DNA from: Mesaphorura yosii
Taxonomy: Eukaryota; Arthropoda; Collembola; Poduromorpha; Tullbergiidae
Direction: 5' to 3'
Assembly: GCA_009869945.1 (NCBI GenBank)
Contig: WIXG01000111.1
Span: forward strand, 149,192-213,191
DNA: 64,000 nucleotides
In this document: one piece after another, positions 52,701-63,831 of the stretch
Layout: each line of letters starts with the position of its first letter
Numbering within the stretch: position 1 is the stretch's first letter
Translations under genes and position numbers: made by a program
The notes under the pieces: generated by a model
What the model was told of the DNA's origin: nothing
Database searches by the model: none
Seen by the model: the letters and a program-made list of their open reading frames with translations, nothing else

Positions 52701-53374
52701 GATTCTCAGCTGAAATCACGGCGTGCGAACTCAGAGAACTTTGTAACTTAGTTCATCGAATAGTTGAACGAAAGATTTTATATTTTGCTATCTCTATCAG
52801 GTCTTTAGGCATAGCATCGACCAGGAAGTAGAGAATACCATTGAAGGCCAGTCAGCCAAGCTACATCCAGGCCTTTGCATGTCGGCGCCAGTCATCCCGC
52901 TACATGCCTCATTCCAACCTTAAATTTTAATAGACTTGCTTTATGGCATTATGATCAATTTCCCAAATTATCTGTCGTATCTGGCGCTGCCCTGCTTTGG
53001 CTAATTCACAAGTTGTCTGATTCGATCAGCCACTTCTTAATAGATCAGCTCGCTCGCACAAAATAACGAGTTTGACTTTGCTTGTGAATTCATACTTGCG
53101 AAAATACAAATGACCTGCCCTGTGACCTTGATGTGGCTCAAGTACTTTCGTTTGACAATTTGTCATTCTCATGAACAAGAAATAAGAAATATAACAAACA
53201 CACTCTTACCTGACACCGGCAGACGATATCAGCGTCAGCTGCAAGAAGATCCACCAATTTCCCCTTGCCTTCATCTCCCCATTGAGCACCGAGGACCACA
53301 TTGATTTTTGACGCATAGGTGTTGTGACCATTTATGACACCGTTCGATGCCATGACGGATTCTGTACTCCCCAT
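49793..53374 (-). CDS. ADSS: Adenylosuccinate synthetase
   Basis: Eleven exons: 53210-53374, 52196-52298, 51345-51475, 51111-51256, 50942-51038, 50739-50847, 50506-50660, 50302-50426, 50099-50231, 49911-50031 and 49793-49845 (1338 nt, 445 aa; human ADSS2 456). It makes adenylosuccinate from IMP, aspartate and GTP, the first committed step to AMP, in the cytosol. Visible are the P-loop-like [11 protein letters not shown] with its catalytic Asp, [11 protein letters not shown] with the catalytic His, [60 protein letters not shown] and the C-terminal [15 protein letters not shown]. Exons 1 and 2 are separated by larger introns (911 and 720 bp). All family motifs are intact, so it should be active. 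Confidence 0.97.
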
Positions 53375-55945
53375 TGAGATTGGGGTTGTAAAAAATCAAC
53401 AACTTTAGGACTTGGTAAGAAGCTCCGAAAGGAGTGAACGCGGTGAGCGACCGTCTTTGTCTCAACAGAACTTGCTAAGCAACACGCGATTTTAAAGGAC
53501 GCTGGTTTAGCCATCAGCAGAATTATTAGTTGCCTCATGCAAAAATAATTTTTCGACATGTTACTAAAACCGTATGCTAAGTTGCTTTATCGGGTCAAAT
53601 TTTATTCACTTGGATTATGCAAAATTATTTAAAAGTTAGTACGAATTTTTGCCTTAATATTAGGTCAATTTCTGCCGATATTTAAAATGATACAAGGTAA
53701 AACGATAAAAAATTTAAATTTTAACGCACTGGAAGCATTTGAAGGTCCTCTCTTCCTTTTTCATTCCAAGAGGAACATTCTAGCCTCTGGTCGAAGTTGA
53801 ACAAGGCAAGGCTTCACAATTAACCCAGCAAATGTTAACTGTATAAAATCCACAATTCGCCATCTGATGGGTTTCCTATCTTAGTTTTAATCCACCTGAC
53901 AGCCCCGCTAATGACCTTCCTAGTTTTCACTGGCAGTGTACTTTCTGTATCACTGTCTCGGTCAGAAACAGCAAAAAACATAAGGCAGCAGTCGGGCGAT
54001 TTTCATCTGCCGTTTCAATATTTTAGCGGTGTAAATGGTTGAACAACATAGGGGAAAAGGAAGATGTGCATATTAATTCAGTAACATAACCAAAAAATAT
54101 TTTTACATACGTCAACTAATAAATTTGCAGACGGTATAATTTGTTCCCGATTTTAAACTCTGAGATGAGACTAATCACAACTCTATGTCAAACAGCGAGG
54201 TGAACGAAATTAAGGTACCAGTCACGAACTGAGTTATGCAGGCAAACCGTCAAAGACTTATGTTAGTAGCACAAGTGGTTATGCATCTTATCCACGTTCT
54301 TTGACTTATGTAACCACGTAAGAAGATATGGAAATGCTCAACTTACGATTCCTTAATGACGGATGAGGTCAATTTGCAAAGACGAAATGACGCAGTGTCA
54401 AGTCGGCACGCAGCGACAGGCAGTCCAGCAGCTGATGACAGATTTTAATGCTTAGTTAATGCTGTACAGGTGATCCATTCTTTATGTCCTAGCACGAGCA
54501 CGATTAAAGTACAGCGCAGCTATTTTTAATCCGTAGACTTCGTGACTAAAACTGGAACACACTAGTTTCCGTAACTAAATCCTAATTTACGTCTAAAATC
54601 TAAATAGTAACTTGTACGCTCGTCCTAGTGGAGTCCCGTGCCGTGCCGTGCAACGGTATGATGTGGGTCAAAACTGAAAAGGACAACGGAGGATATATCT
54701 GCCAAGGTTTCTTCTCGGCACGACACTAGAAAAATAGCAACAGCCAAGTAAAAATAGAGTGAAGAATTTGAAGCTGACTTTGGCTAGCTGGAATATCAGT
54801 CACTAATACACAAATATGCGATGACTGCCGCACACAGTACGCGAAAACGCGAACCTTGTTCAATATTTCTCCCGAAACCGAAACCGAAGGAAGACAAGAA
54901 AGGGTAACGTCGTGCAAAGCAGCGCGTGATCCACGCGGCCTTTTGGTTTTATGCTCTGTAAAAATCCCAGTACAGCAACGCAACAACAAAGGGAAAAGTT
55001 TCGAGGTCTTCTTTGATGGACTTCTCACGAGTCTCAATTTCTCATGCTCTTTTTATACGAATGCATCATTTCTCATTCGCTGTGGCTTGCTAATTTTAAA
55101 GCTGTAAATATGCAACGTTGCAAAGTGTCGTGCCGTTTGTACCACTGTTGCATGTCGTTACAGAGCCATGATGAAGAGTTGGACTTCGTAAACTGCAAAG
55201 TATCAAGTTCTGTTCCATCGTTCGCTGTGGTCACACCGTCTGATGCGGTTTACAATCGTCCAATCAAATTAGTAGCGAAATTTTCCACCACCGTTTTGTT
55301 CGATTCTGGTACATAAAAAGCCTGAATGCTGAATTTCAAATTGGCTTGTTTGCAGAAATTAGGACAGGTATCCGCCTGTAACCGGGTACAATTCCCGTCT
55401 CGTCGCTCGCACTTGTGTAAATAATGAATTCAAGGAATTCGAGAACATGAACATGATGCTTCATAACTAGTGATACAATTTTGGACCCAATACGACAACA
55501 GTAATAAATCCAGCACGAGCAAACGAAGTTTACGAACGCAAAAGATTTATTGCATACAAGTTGTGGTTTAAAAATCCTATCGTACGACTGCGACACGTCT
55601 GCGAATAAAAGCGATTAAAATATGCCCCTACTCGTACGATGCACAGTGCTAGTTCATAAGTTGATCGTGATTGCAATACGATTAAGATCGAAAAGAGATT
55701 ACCATGCGATACGACATAAGACCATAGCCATAAGATTAACATAGTACAATTGACTGGCCTGCATTCTTGTTTCCCTTACATGACGTGCACACTGCATTAC
55801 TTGCATACTTTATTTTTGTGAAATCGTGAAAATTAAAATGCGACAATTCGTTCGTTTGTTGACTCGCGCTTGTAATTTTATAGTTATAGTACTGCTTTGG
55901 TTTAGATAATTTAGATTTCTTGATCTTGTGACAGTAGTTTTAATT
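53375..55945. other. Upstream region of ADSS and 3' flank of KLHL20
   Basis: No conserved exon recognised on either strand. A few short open frames (for example 54726-55107 on both strands) are not supported by motifs. The KLHL20 3' UTR ends near 55.8 kb. Confidence 0.45.
55809..55814 (-). terminator. Polyadenylation signal of KLHL20
   Basis: AATAAA on the minus strand about 130 bp after the KLHL20 stop codon. Confidence 0.55.
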
Positions 55946-58771
55946 TTACCAGAAGGTCGATTCGGCTGGTGGTATTTTCATAACCTGAAAAGGCAGAAAA
56001 GAGAAATGCTCATTCGGGCTCTGACCCTTCGGCTTTGAATTAGTCATTCAAGTAAAAAAAATGTGAAGCATGTACCCCGACTCCACCTCCCAGTCTTCGG
56101 TAATTCATCGATCCGCATGGCTTCCAGACATTCGTTTCGGGGTCGTATATTTCAATAGTTTTCAGATACGTTGTTCCGTCGAATCCTGCAACGTAATTAA
56201 TAATTTGTAAATTCTTCCGGGCTTGCTTTTACTCGGTGTTGGCGAATGAGTGTGGGCTTACCCCCTACAGCCACGATTGTCGAGTTAACTACTGCCAGTC
56301 CAACCTTTGGAGAAAATATAAAATCCATTGATTACATTGCTGCAAAAATTGCACAATACAGACTCTTACCCCGCTACGTCTGGAGTTCATGGCTACAATT
56401 GGACTCCATGAATTCGTCAGTGGGTTATATCTTTCCGCACTGGACAATTCCATGCAATCGTCTCTGCCGCCAACAGCGTAAATTAAGTTATTATAAACTG
56501 CGCATCCCAAATGTTTTCGCCTCGTGGACATTGGAGCCACTAGAAGATAGAAGAGCAGATTTAGTCAATTGGGCACCTAATTTGCAGACATCGTTGTGAA
56601 AATACCTGCCACCCATTTGTTTTGCCGTGGGTCGTATCTCTCGACTGCAAATTAGGAATTAGTTCATAGTTATGAATGATTGAACTATATTTAGTCAATT
56701 AGTTTTGGTGTACCAGTGTTAAGTGGAGTCTGCCCATCGCTTCCTCCGATTGAGTACAAGTAGCCACCTAAAACTGCAACTGCTACTCCGAGGCGACGCG
56801 TATTCATCGGAGCAACTTTAGTCCATTTGTTCTCTTTCGGATCATATCGCTCAACTTGATTGAGACATTGAATTCCATCTTGACCGCCGACGGCCCACAA
56901 ATACCTTTACGGGAGCAGAATTAATTTGGTTTAATTACTCCCTGAAAACCGAATCTTTATTGTCAACAAAGTGAAAAACTACTGGACTGATCATTTACCC
57001 ATCCAAGCAGGCAACTCCAACACTTGTTCGCTAAAATACAAACGATGGTTTTTGCAAATTCCTATGCGGGATGTGATTTAACAATTTTAACTGAACTTAC
57101 GCATGAACTGGTTGGTGCAACGTCTGAAGACCATTGATTTGTTTGAGGATCATATCGTTCAATACTGTTTAGGTACGCCTGTCCATCGTGACCTCCTACA
57201 ATTGTGAGTAGAAATTTTAGTTTGAACATTTCGCCATTTTGCAGCTATATTCTCATTTTCTTTAACCTACCAACTGCGTACAACAGATCAGACAGCTGCA
57301 ATTATAAAGCAAGATTTAAAAATTATCAGAACCATATAACCCTTGTGTTTTCAGGGAGTAATCTTACGACTGCAACGCCGACGCCACATCGTCGCTTTGA
57401 CATAGCTGCAACCATTCGCCATTCTCCAGTTTGCGGGTCGTATCGCTCGACTGAAGCGATGGCGTCGCCGCTGCACCACCCCCCGACTGTAATTTAATAT
57501 ATAAATTCTAGAAAAGGAATCCCTGGCTTGCAGAATACACGGAATGGACACAATTCACACCTGCAAATAAGACTTCGCCCCTTCTGATTGGTTTCCTGGG
57601 CTTAGTTCTAGGTCCTTGCATTAATGGTCTTTCTTGAGGCAACAATAAATAGTTCTTGGCTTCGTCGACTAGATCTCTGGCGGCTCTGTTGACAAAAACG
57701 CAATGATTTGAGTGACTTTAGCTTCAACTCTTAGCACAATATCTTAACTTACTCGTCACTTTTGACAAGAATATCCCCGCCAACAGTTCCGACAAGAAAC
57801 TTTGGGTTTAGGAGTGGAAGTCGCACATGCTGCAGTACTTGGTATAAAGTTGGCCTTCGCTCACTGACATTATATTTGATCCATCCCATTACAGCACTGA
57901 AGACTTGCTCCTCTGATCGAACATTTAGTTCATCGCTGGAGATGATATCAATCAATTGATTGACAGGAAGCAGTAAAAATTCCTCGCTCGTCATTACTTC
58001 TTGCTGTAGAATGAATGTAAAAAAGAATATTTACTTCATGAACAGTAGAATATCTCGAGTAAATGCTCTAAGTGCTCTTAAAGATGAAAAGCTTACGAAA
58101 TTGTGTTGAGTAAACATGTCGGCAATTCGCAATAGCTCACGACAAGAATGAGTATCTGCAAATGCACGAATTCCTAAGCAATTCGACGGATCCAATTGCC
58201 GTTTTAGGAATTCACAACATTTTTCTTGAATTTCTTCAAGTTGAAGAAGACAAGCTGAAATGAAGTAGAATTTCGGTAATATTTGGGGCAAAGAAATTGG
58301 TATAGGCGAACTCTACCTGCAGGTAGTAAAGTCTGAACATTAGTTTCGTCAATTGTGACTTTCGATGTGTAACAGAATTCAATCAGCAATCCCATCGCGT
58401 GCTCATCAATATCTCGGATTGTAATTTCGGTTTGACGAGATTCAGCTAACTCTCCAGTAAACATAGCTCGAAAGTATGGCGATACTGCTGATAGGACAAC
58501 TCTGCAAGACGAAAAAAATTCGTTGTAGGACATATGAGGGCCTCAAAAGAGGACGTCTTAACATACTGGTGATGACCAACCTGTGAGCATAAATTGGTTC
58601 ATGAGATCCGACATTCAGAACGACATCGCAAAGTTCATGAGATTGCCGCAAAAGGTTCATCATATCCAGCATCGCCCGTGGATGACGATCAGATGTGTAG
58701 TCCAGGCGGTTTGGTGAACAGGCCCTTTCGCTTCCGCCGACATACTGAACCACAGAGACTGATTCGTACAT
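55946..58771 (-). CDS. KLHL20: Kelch-like protein 20 / diablo, Cullin-3 adaptor
   Basis: Fifteen exons: 58581-58771, 58317-58501, 58097-58254, 57753-58003, 57561-57685, 57368-57486, 57271-57295, 57101-57195, 56999-57030, 56714-56904, 56606-56644, 56370-56539, 56262-56304, 56076-56185 and 55946-55984 (1773 nt, 590 aa; human 609). It is a substrate receptor of CUL3 ubiquitin ligases. The BTB domain is at about residues 45-160 ([23 protein letters not shown]...[10 protein letters not shown]), the BACK domain at 160-270, and six kelch blades follow (repeats of VGG.DG..L..VERYDP..N.W..VAPM..RR). Three kelch exons are only 25, 32 and 39 nt long. The C terminus ([17 protein letters not shown]) is shorter than in insects. 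No key residue appears lost. Confidence 0.96.
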
Positions 58772-59921
58772 TTTGACTGGTGTTTTCTACCGTCGAAGAT
58801 GACTTCCTAGGAAGAAGAATTCGGACCCACGGTCCACGAGTTCCGCCGCTGGTTTTCCTGCCACCTTTACCAAAATTGACAGTATAGTACGGTGTGTAGT
58901 AGCGTAGTACAAATTACTCCAATCATTATATTTACTGTCACGCTGTCGCTACCTGACGAGATCAATCCACACGTCGCTTGTCTTTTGAACGGGCCGCACC
59001 GATCCTTTTATAGAATCGATGTCATGATGGACCGGATGCACAATTAAATCAGACAGCGTTTACAAATGCTCGGAAGGACGACTGGAATTCGAGCTCCTCA
59101 GATAAAGAGACGATGAATGTAACGGATGGCGAAGACGATAGGCAATTTGCTTTACAGTAATTATCACTAATACGCACGGTGTAAAATAAATATAACGAAA
59201 AGTTGCAGTAAAATCAAAATAAAAATGACTGTGTGCAGTAGCAAGTTTAAAGCGTTGACACAATGCAGCATTTAAATGTAAAAACGTCTTTGGTATGTGT
59301 ACTGTGTACCTTTCATAGTGAATAAATTAACTTCCGAATTGTTAACATTCGCGAATCACAATTCGCGAAACTGGCTTCCAATCTTGGTTTGTCAACTCAA
59401 TTTTTGGTTTCTATTTACTTTTATTTAAAAGGGTTCAAATTATTTCAATGTTATGAGTTCAGAAGAGCTTGTGTGTTTCTGTACGAAGATGTCGCCCAAG
59501 CCATGCGATCCATCCTTTAACAAGAGGCTCCTATGCATTTATCACGCTGAGATCAACCAAAACAAATGTGGACATTTCATATGTGATTTGGAAAATATGG
59601 GAAAATAGAGTCTGCGTTTTCTTTATTCAAGATATTTGAATGATGAAATTGTCCAATATTATTGTTGAATCTGATATTGCATTCAATCTGACCAGCTAAT
59701 CTCCGCAGCGTTAGTCACAAACCAAGAGCTTTGTAGTATGAATGATTCATGACACTTAACGTAACTTCGCGTGGATTGTACACGTGTATTTTCTTATCAT
59801 GCCTGACATTCTCTACCTTTGCATTGATTCAGAATATAAATGCAGTCCAATTTGACGACGATATTGTCCGACTTTTGATTTCAATTAAGAATATTTTCAG
59901 CAGCGCACCACAACCACCAAA
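58772..59921. other. Divergent promoter interval between KLHL20 and the dioxygenase gene
   Basis: No coding exon recognised. The acceptor just before 59922 (aatattttcag) implies a noncoding first exon of the dioxygenase gene somewhere in this interval. Confidence 0.45.
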
Positions 59922-60707
59922 ATGGCAGATCCAAGATTTGGTATCTCCAGCAAACCACCGTGTGACACGTTGGTGTCATCACTTTCAAAGAATTTCAGCG
60001 CAGAGAGCATTAAGAAGACTTCAGTTGACCTAAAGACGCTGCTGGGTCCTGCCTACAATGGCCAGCCATTGCCTCTTGCTTTTGTACTGGACAACGTTCT
60101 GGCTCATGAGGAATGTGAGAACTTAATCGCCTTGGTCGAAAAGCAAGGTTTTGACCCGGCCCTGGTGAGTGTTGGCGAATCATTTTACAAGATTAGCCAG
60201 CCCGACTTTCGCAACAACTATGAAACCAGGATATGTGACCAAGAATTTGCAGATGCGCTGTGGAGTCGAATTTCGGACTTTATTCCGCCTCTTCTTCAGA
60301 AACGTCCGGCAGCAAACTTGAGCCCGGACTTGCGATTTATACGGTATGATCCAGAACAGAAGTTCGGCCCGCACCGAGACGGGACGAATCGGACGCGAAA
60401 CAAGAATGGCGGTTGGCTGGGAGGAAATGTCAGCATGGTCACGTTGCAATTCTACCTTAACGAAGGATTCGAAGGTGGTGAGACTAGTTTCCTTAGCTGG
60501 AACACGGACAAGCGTGTCGACGTAGTTCCAAAGACCGGCAGCGTGTTAGTCTTCGAACATTCTTTGCTACATCAAGGATCGCTGCTGAAGTCAGGCCGAA
60601 AATATTCCTTCATCACCGATGTCATGTACCGAGAAGTGGAGTTGGACGAAGAAGAAGCATCGCCAGCCCAAAATAGTTACTGGAAGCAGAATTGTTCTGT
60701 CATGTAA
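59922..60707 (+). CDS. 2OG-Fe(II) dioxygenase of the prolyl 4-hydroxylase-like type
   Basis: A single coding exon of 261 residues starting MADPRFG shortly after an acceptor-like tract, so the 5' UTR is probably split. The C-terminal 170 residues form a P4H-type double-stranded beta helix. They carry the iron triad H-x-D in FGPHRDGT, the distal His in EHSLLHQGS, and the 2-oxoglutarate-binding basic residue in SGRKYSF. LRFIRYDPEQKFGPH and FEGGETSFL are typical of the family. There is no signal peptide or membrane segment, so a cytosolic or nuclear enzyme is likely, unlike ER collagen hydroxylases. Similar proteins occur in fungi, plants and some invertebrates; the substrate is unknown. The one-exon body stands out in this intron-rich region. 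Confidence 0.85.
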   Translation: MADPRFGISSKPPCDTLVSSLSKNFSAESIKKTSVDLKTLLGPAYNGQPLPLAFVLDNVLAHEECENLIALVEKQGFDPALVSVGESFYKISQPDFRNNYETRICDQEFADALWSRISDFIPPLLQKRPAANLSPDLRFIRYDPEQKFGPHRDGTNRTRNKNGGWLGGNVSMVTLQFYLNEGFEGGETSFLSWNTDKRVDVVPKTGSVLVFEHSLLHQGSLLKSGRKYSFITDVMYREVELDEEEASPAQNSYWKQNCSVM

Positions 60708-60731
60708 CTTGCAAATTGTAATGACGCGTTG

Positions 60732-60737
60732 AATAAA
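60732..60737 (+). terminator. Polyadenylation signal of the dioxygenase gene
   Basis: AATAAA 25 bp after the stop codon. Confidence 0.6.
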
Positions 60738-61384
60738 TTACAATCCCTTCAAATTCAAATTGACTGTCACAGCCTAAAGACTTATTTACATTATCGCATC
60801 GTCACCGCAACGATGAATCAAGTTAACAGGCTAACAGGCAGAGTCAACAGTTTTAACATTACCCTTCTGCCTTCTGTCTTTTAGCGTTTACTCTTCTACC
60901 CTTGGCCTTGAAAGGAGCATATCCACCTTCCTACGAGTGTACAAGGTGCTAAATGTGAAATGCTAATCCAAAGTGGTGTACTCATCCTAATTGTTTTTCA
61001 ATAATCAAATTTGTGTGAGTGGTACAACGTAATAAGAAACTCAATTATCTCATTGGAGTTGGTGTGGTGTGAAGTTCTTCGCGCGACCTACTCATTCATT
61101 CTCCATCAACAAAAACATCAATCACAATTCACAATCCCCTGACCACGCCAAATTGTACAGCTGCAGTCTGCGTACGTGCCGTGTACGAACGAGAGGAGAC
61201 GTACCTGGTGGTAACTTCCACAGCTTATTATCTGATTAAGGTGAGGGTTGGTCGGGGCGAGCAGTTGGTGGTCCATTGTTAGTCATTAGGATAATAAGGC
61301 ATGGAATATTTTATGCAACAGATTTGCATAGGGATGGAATAAACAGGTTCTTGGTCAATTGTGATGGCTCATTAAATTGTGTTC

Positions 61385-61428
61385 ATAAATAGCCTGCAAG
61401 GCGAGGAAGAGGAAGCGCCTGCGTCATT
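61385..61428 (+). promoter_or_regulatory. Likely core promoter of the secreted SOD gene
   Basis: ATAAATA (61385-61391) followed by an initiator-like TCATT at 61424-61428, 73 bp before the SOD start codon. The spacing of about 37 bp is similar to that of the promoter at 20.1 kb. Confidence 0.4.
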
Positions 61429-61500
61429 CGATCTTCCAGTGTCACCCTTTCAACAACACAGACAAGTACTCTCACGTCGCCTCGAATTATTAAGCTAAAA

Positions 61501-62330
61501 ATGCAACTTCAATTCGCTTTAGTGCTCTCCGCGCTGTTGGCCATTGTTGGCTCACAACAAGTTGTCGACCCAGTGCCACTTCCAGTTCATCACGGGGTCA
61601 AGCCGGCTGAGGGGTCCGATAGGTCAGTGTATGCGAAGGCCGTCTCATCCGTCACAAATGTCACCAGCGACGTGTACAGAGTGTTCGTGGGGCCAGTCGA
61701 AATAGTATGAGTTTCATTTACACATTCCGCATTCGCCATTGATGTTGGTAAATTATTATTCAATTAATTTATAAATAGCATCAGCCCAAGTCCGCCGTGG
61801 TCATCTTTAACACTGGCACCGCCGCTGACCAGGTAAAGGGCACTGTAATGCTGACTCAAGAAAAGAACTTTGCTCCCGTACGCATCAATGGAACCATCAC
61901 CGGACTCACTCCAGGGAAGCACGGATTCCACGTGCACGCGACCGGCGACCTTCGTGATGGGTGCGCGTCCGCTTTGGGACACTTTAATCCATTCAAGGTG
62001 AGAAGAATGCACGAATGTTTGCAAGCATGGCAAGCAGGGTAGTGAATACAAAATGTCTTTATAACTTCCAAGCAACCTCATGGCGCCCCTGATGACAAGA
62101 ACCGTCACAGTGGAGATCTTGGAAATATTGTTGCTGGAGACGACGGAGTCGCCAACATCGATTTCAGCGACTCCATCATCAGCTTGTTCGGCCCGAACAC
62201 GATTCTTGGCAAGGCCATTGTGATCCATGAGAAGGAAGATGACTTGGGACGGACCGCTCACGCTGACAGCAGAACAACCGGGAACGCTGGAGGTCGCCTC
62301 GTGTGTGGTATCATTGGCTCCATCGCATAA
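61501..62330 (+). CDS. SOD3: Extracellular Cu/Zn superoxide dismutase
   Basis: Exons 61501-61704, 61779-61997 and 62073-62330 (681 nt, 226 aa). The N-terminal [17 protein letters not shown] is a signal peptide, followed by a 60-residue linker before the SOD domain. All metal ligands are visible: FHVHATGD (two Cu His), GHFNP (bridging His), HGAPDD and RHSGDLGN (Zn ligands, with Asp), and [11 protein letters not shown] (last Cu His). The structural disulfide Cys pair is in DGCAS and RLVCGIIG, and the active-site Arg lies in the conserved C-terminal stretch. It should convert superoxide to peroxide in the extracellular space or hemolymph. The gene name follows function, not strict orthology to vertebrate SOD3. 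Confidence 0.95.
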
Positions 62331-63313
62331 GGCCTTGGGCTGCTTGGGTTGCTGTTGAAGTCTGATGTTAATCACCGTTTCAATTAAGGAACCAGAAGCC
62401 CGTAACTGTCTCAAAATTTATGAACGATCTGCTGCTGATTCTACATCTTCTATCTTCTTTGAAGCTAATAAATCAATTTTGCCAGTTTGCCAATAAGTCA
62501 CACCCACAAAACTGCGTGTGTAGTATCTTCATTTAACACTTCTTTGGCCTGGCCTGAGCTCGGGCTTAAACGAGCAAAAACTTTCTCCACACAAAAGATT
62601 ATAATCTCTTAATCCTTTCTTTTCATTTCCCTCACTTTGTTGCCTGCGTCGGGAGTCATCAAAGCCAGCCCTTTCATCAATCTCCTTTCTATGCTACAAT
62701 GGCGTGCTCCTGCCTACCGTCATTGTCGTGTCGTGTCTATCTGAACTTTCTTCCGTTTCATCGCTTCTTCAAGGTGAGGATTCCAAGTTCCGAGGATCAA
62801 CATTTTGTTCTGTGGTTTGGTTTTAGTTGGTTTTTTATAGTGCAATACTTTGGCTTTGGCGTCAACAAAGTATTTAGCCGCTCTTAAGCATGTGCTATGC
62901 CTTTTACTACGTTCGGCATTCTACTGCCGCCGCGACTTTTGTGAGTTTGCCTTTTATTGACTTGTAAACAACCGAAAGTTAACTTTAGATTTAAGTCGAA
63001 GGTTGCATGATTTTGAGTTGATCCTTCATTCTCTTTCCATTCTATTTCTCGAGACCTTGTCGAATTGAATAGGATGAGCGCGAATCGAATAAAGAGGTTG
63101 GTCGTAATCAGTGACAATAGTAGTTGGCAGTTGGCAGAAGTTTGATGTAATAAAATCTCTTGAACAATGACACCCAGCAGGAATCGTGGGACGGCATTGT
63201 CGTCATATGTTGCATTGATTCTATAAGATTTCTTGATTGTAAACGTAAACTTCGGCTTTGGCTCGGCTCAGACATAAGCGAAAGTGCTGCAAGCGTCTTC
63301 GCCTTCACAAGTT
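62331..63313. other. 3' flank of SOD, no gene seen
   Basis: Contains the SOD 3' UTR and then sequence in which no conserved exon was recognised, up to the inverted repeat. Confidence 0.45.
62467..62472 (+). terminator. Polyadenylation signal of the SOD gene
   Basis: AATAAA about 137 bp after the stop codon. Confidence 0.6.
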
Positions 63314-63414
63314 ACTAGGCAAGCCTAGCCCGCTTCGCGGGTGCGTGGACCTCGGGCAGGGGCCGTCGCTGGCGGTCAGACAGTAATTTGGGTGATATCT
63401 AGAGTCGGGGATGT
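63314..63414 (+). repeat. Left arm of a 101-bp perfect inverted repeat
   Basis: Pairs base for base with 63443-63543 across a 28-bp spacer. The arm begins ACTAGGCAAGCCTAG, carries a CCCGC-TTC-GCGGG mini-hairpin, and is clearly GC-richer than its surroundings. Confidence 0.95.
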
Positions 63415-63442
63415 TATTTTATGAAGGTTGCATATCGCGGTC

Positions 63443-63543
63443 ACATCCCCGACTCTAGATATCACCCAAATTACTGTCTGACCGCCAGCGACGGCCCCTG
63501 CCCGAGGTCCACGCACCCGCGAAGCGGGCTAGGCTTGCCTAGT
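63443..63543 (-). repeat. Right arm of the 101-bp perfect inverted repeat
   Basis: Exact reverse complement of 63314-63414, ending with a CCCGC-GAA-GCGGG hairpin, then GGCTTGCCTAGT. The zero divergence between arms suggests a recent origin or ongoing conversion. A foldback or non-autonomous mobile element is the best guess. Confidence 0.95.
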
Positions 63544-63563
63544 CTCTCTTTATAAGGATATAT

Positions 63564-63775
63564 TTTTGCTGTTCTTTTCCCACCACCACCCGTTCTGACA
63601 TTCCAGAACACAACAAATGCATGAATATGCTCTGATTTTATTTTGTTGTTGTTTGCCCACCACCACCCGTTCTGACATTGCAGAACACAACAAATACGCA
63701 AATACCCTGTATGATTTTAATTTTGTTGTTGTTTGCCCACCACCACCCGTACTGGCATTGCAGAACACAACAAAA
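63564..63775 (+). repeat. Three-unit tandem repeat, 77-80 bp period
   Basis: The core CCCACCACCACCCGTTCTG starts at 63579 and 63656 and, with a changed base (CCCGTACTG), at 63736. Each unit continues with acatt-C/G-CAGAACACAACAAA and is preceded by a T-rich TTTTGTTGTTGTTTG-like run. In units 1 and 2 GTTCTG pairs with CAGAAC around a 6-nt loop. It starts 20 bp after the inverted repeat and ends just past the stop codon of the next gene. Confidence 0.85.
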
Positions 63776-63831
63776 TATAGAAAAGTTTTGGTTTAATGTT
63801 TTGTATGATCGGATGTGACGCTGCACTCCGA

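Noticed and set aside
55360..55420. tRNA-like stretch with a GGGTACAATTCCCGT B-box resemblance
   Set aside because: No matching A box at proper distance and no cloverleaf could be drawn.
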